NCBI GenBank assembly: GCA_013349405.1
Contig: DUZS01000006.1
Location: forward strand, 1-64,000
Origin: Desulfuromonadales bacterium
GTDB lineage: Bacteria > Desulfobacterota > Desulfuromonadia > Geobacterales > Pseudopelobacteraceae
Direction of reading: 5' to 3'
DNA length: 64,000 nucleotides
Of the stretch, positions 62,563 to 64,000 are shown in pieces. The notes under the pieces are model-generated. The model did no database searches, was not told the origin of the DNA, and saw only the letters and a list, made by a program, of their open reading frames with translations. The translations under genes and the position numbers were made by a program. Each line of letters begins with the position of its first letter. Position 1 is the first letter of the stretch.

Positions 62563-63288
62563 ATGTCAGAAACGATTTCAGTCACTTGTGCAAAGTGCAG
62601 TTCTGTCTGGCAGAATCAGGGTACCACGAACTGCTGGAGTGGCGATCCTGCTCTGGCGCCCCCCAAACCGGGCAACTGCCCGTCTGATGCCTATGATGAT
62701 ATTGTGAAGGAATCATTTGATGAGTATCGCGGCGACAGTGAGGATGCGAAGATCGCTTTTGTTGCCGCCCGGGTCGAAGGGCTCTGTTACCAACCGGTGC
62801 CGGGGAGTGATGCCGTTAACGCCCGCTGGACACGCGTGGAGGATACAATCGCTTTTGCCCGGTTGATGGGATATAAAAAGATCGGCATGGCAACCTGCAT
62901 CGGCCTGCTTGACGAGTCGGAACGCCTGGCTAAAATTCTTACGGCACAAGGGTTTGAGCCGGTCAGTGTCTGCTGCAAGGCCGGCAGTATCGACAAACTG
63001 GAACTCGGCCTGGCGGAGACGGACAAGGTCAGGCCGGGAACCTTCGAGCCGGCCTGTAACCCGGTTGCCCAGGCCGAAATCTGTAACCGGATGGGCACCG
63101 ACATGAACATCATTGTCGGACTCTGTGTCGGTCACGATATGCTTTTTAACAAACATTCCAAAGCGCCGGTGACAACCCTGATTGTCAAGGATCGTGTTAC
63201 CGGCCATAACCCGATTGCCGTGCTGTACGGGCAGAATTTTTATTACAAGCGGCTGCAGAAGCAAAAAGTGCTGCCTGATAACGAATAG
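62563..63288 (+). CDS. DUF1847 metal-binding protein
   Basis: 241 residues. The N-terminus carries a Cys motif (CAKCSSVWQ, Cys 9 and 12) and further cysteines (TNCWSG, GNCPSD) and a C-rich centre (ATCIGLLDE, VSVCCKAGS, CNPVAQAEICNRM, LCVGHDMLF). DUF1847 proteins occur in anaerobic and iron-reducing bacteria and are predicted to bind metal or Fe-S. Reaction unknown. A strong GGGGGAGG ribosome site. It ends 6 bases from the convergent cbiA stop. Confidence 0.85.
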   Translation: MSETISVTCAKCSSVWQNQGTTNCWSGDPALAPPKPGNCPSDAYDDIVKESFDEYRGDSEDAKIAFVAARVEGLCYQPVPGSDAVNARWTRVEDTIAFARLMGYKKIGMATCIGLLDESERLAKILTAQGFEPVSVCCKAGSIDKLELGLAETDKVRPGTFEPACNPVAQAEICNRMGTDMNIIVGLCVGHDMLFNKHSKAPVTTLIVKDRVTGHNPIAVLYGQNFYYKRLQKQKVLPDNE

Positions 63289-63294
63289 CTGCTG

Positions 63295-64000
63295 TTATCG
63301 GTACATTCGGCACAACTCAACAAACCTCACGGCAATTTCCGGGTTGCTGCCGAAATGCAGATGAATGTAAGATGCAAGACAGTTGCGGATGCGGAACCCT
63401 TCTCTCCCGAGTACAATACCCCTCCGGGACACCTCGTAACAGCGTTCGATCTCTTCCGGCATGGCGCCGATCTCTGAATAATGAAATTCATGCCCCCGGA
63501 CGAGCGCACCTCGCTCTCCAATGATGACGCCTTCTGTCAGAACAACCTGGCGGTAGCCAAGAGCTTTACGGCGCGGCAGCATTCGGCAGCGCACCGGAAA
63601 CACCCCCACGAAGTTCGCTGCCTGCCGGGTAGCGGAACCATCAATCCCTTCAGTCAGATAAACAAATCCACCACATTCGGCATACACCGGTATATCTGCC
63701 GCTATCGCGGCGCGGATCGATTCTTTCATGCTTGTGTTGGCGTGAAGTGTTTCGGCATACAGTTCCGGATAGCCGCCCGGAAGATACATGCCTTGAACGC
63801 CGGTCGGGATGGCGGCGTCATGCAACGGAGAAAAAAAGATAAGCTCCGCTCCGGCTTCTTTCAGCAGGCGCAGATTATCCTCATACATGAAACAGAACGC
63901 GGCATCTCTGGCTACGGCGATACGGATATCCCCCTCACCCCGACCCTCTCCTTTAGGCTCCAGAGGGTCCTCAGGGAGAGGGGGAAATGCTTTGGTACAA
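63295..64000 (-). CDS. cbiA: Cobyrinic acid a,c-diamide synthase, 3' part (runs off the window)
   Basis: The C-terminal glutaminase-like half of CbiA/Cob[35 protein letters not shown], catalytic Cys in [25 protein letters not shown] and [10 protein letters not shown]. It amidates the a- and c-side chains of cobyrinic acid in B12 synthesis. The frame stays open across the window edge, reading ...[20 protein letters not shown] then [14 protein letters not shown], so the ATG at 63888 is internal. The Pro/Glu/Gly linker between the ATPase and glutaminase parts is coded by a GC-rich palindrome (63931-63984). Confidence 0.9.
   Translation of the reverse strand, partial: CTKAFPPLPEDPLEPKGEGRGEGDIRIAVARDAAFCFMYEDNLRLLKEAGAELIFFSPLHDAAIPTGVQGMYLPGGYPELYAETLHANTSMKESIRAAIAADIPVYAECGGFVYLTEGIDGSATRQAANFVGVFPVRCRMLPRRKALGYRQVVLTEGVIIGERGALVRGHEFHYSEIGAMPEEIERCYEVSRRGIVLGREGFRIRNCLASYIHLHFGSNPEIAVRFVELCRMYR
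63931..63984. repeat. GC-rich palindromic repeat inside cbiA
   Basis: The element reads CCCCTCACCCCGACCCTCTC and ends GGGAGAGGGG. An 8-bp stem (63944-63951 with 63975-63982) closes a loop that includes CTCCAGAGGG. Such CCCTCACCC...GGGAGAGGG palindromes are dispersed in many proteobacterial genomes. Here it lies in frame in a coding linker. Confidence 0.6.

Noticed and set aside
1-64000. tRNA, rRNA or CRISPR array
   Set aside because: No T-loop-like tRNA ends outside coding regions, no rRNA signatures, and no regularly spaced direct repeats were seen by eye.

Overview
The window looks like chromosomal DNA from a Geobacter-like member of the Desulfuromonadota (Geobacteraceae and relatives). 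The evidence is the gene mix: ResB/CcsA cytochrome c maturation proteins, PrsK/PrsR exosortase-type regulators, a DUF1847 protein, HDOD proteins, stand-alone B12-binding radical SAM enzymes, an AhbC/NirJ-like enzyme, and many TMTC-like membrane proteins with TPR tails. The species cannot be fixed from the sequence alone. No rRNA, tRNA, CRISPR array or intact transposase was seen.

Layout. 0-7 kb: a beta-propeller lipoprotein and five formylglycine-generating-enzyme-like (SUMF1 fold) paralogues, four exported and one cytosolic, with a small exported helix-hairpin-helix protein among them. 7-12.7 kb: an SGNH hydrolase facing an operon of SxtJ-like protein, DUF5989 miniprotein, carbamoyltransferase and TMTC-like protein. 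12.9-13.6 kb: a Phd-type antitoxin with a frameshifted PIN toxin. 13.8-25 kb: ResB, four more TMTC-like proteins, a beta-lactamase-fold protein, two family 2 glycosyltransferases and a methyltransferase; this looks like a surface glycosylation locus. 25-33 kb: two CcsA paralogues bracketing a lipoprotein and a radical SAM protein, then a LuxE-like protein, two small membrane proteins and a second radical SAM protein.

33-43 kb is mostly housekeeping: thiC and a thiE-thiD fusion behind a TPP riboswitch with a visible attenuator, a J-domain protein, a MOSC protein, moaA, a SagB-type oxidoreductase, and an overlapping rluB-corC-lnt-prfB operon whose prfB carries the classical +1 programmed frameshift. 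43-49 kb: a CAAX-type protease of the exosortase-associated class, prsR, prsK and wbpP. 49-57.5 kb: HDOD, an AhbC-like SPASM enzyme with a translationally coupled 36-residue peptide, ppiD, purC, a SAP-like miniprotein, a Lon-family protease and an HD protein. 57.5-61.6 kb: the native NAD-dependent DNA ligase gene is broken. Its N-terminal and BRCT ends remain, but its middle is replaced by about 3.35 kb carrying a complete, divergent ligase, a ccdAB toxin-antitoxin pair and a truncated caspase-like gene. The window ends with HDOD, DUF1847 and the 3' part of cbiA.

Most notable: (1) in-place displacement of the native ligA by a foreign ligase linked to ccdAB; (2) the small peptide gene coupled to a SPASM radical SAM enzyme; (3) the TMTC/glycosyltransferase array next to an SxtJ-DUF5989-carbamoyltransferase unit; (4) two families of short palindromic repeats, each present twice, one of which creates a false upstream start for wbpP; (5) a GC-rich palindrome kept in frame in the interdomain linker of cbiA.
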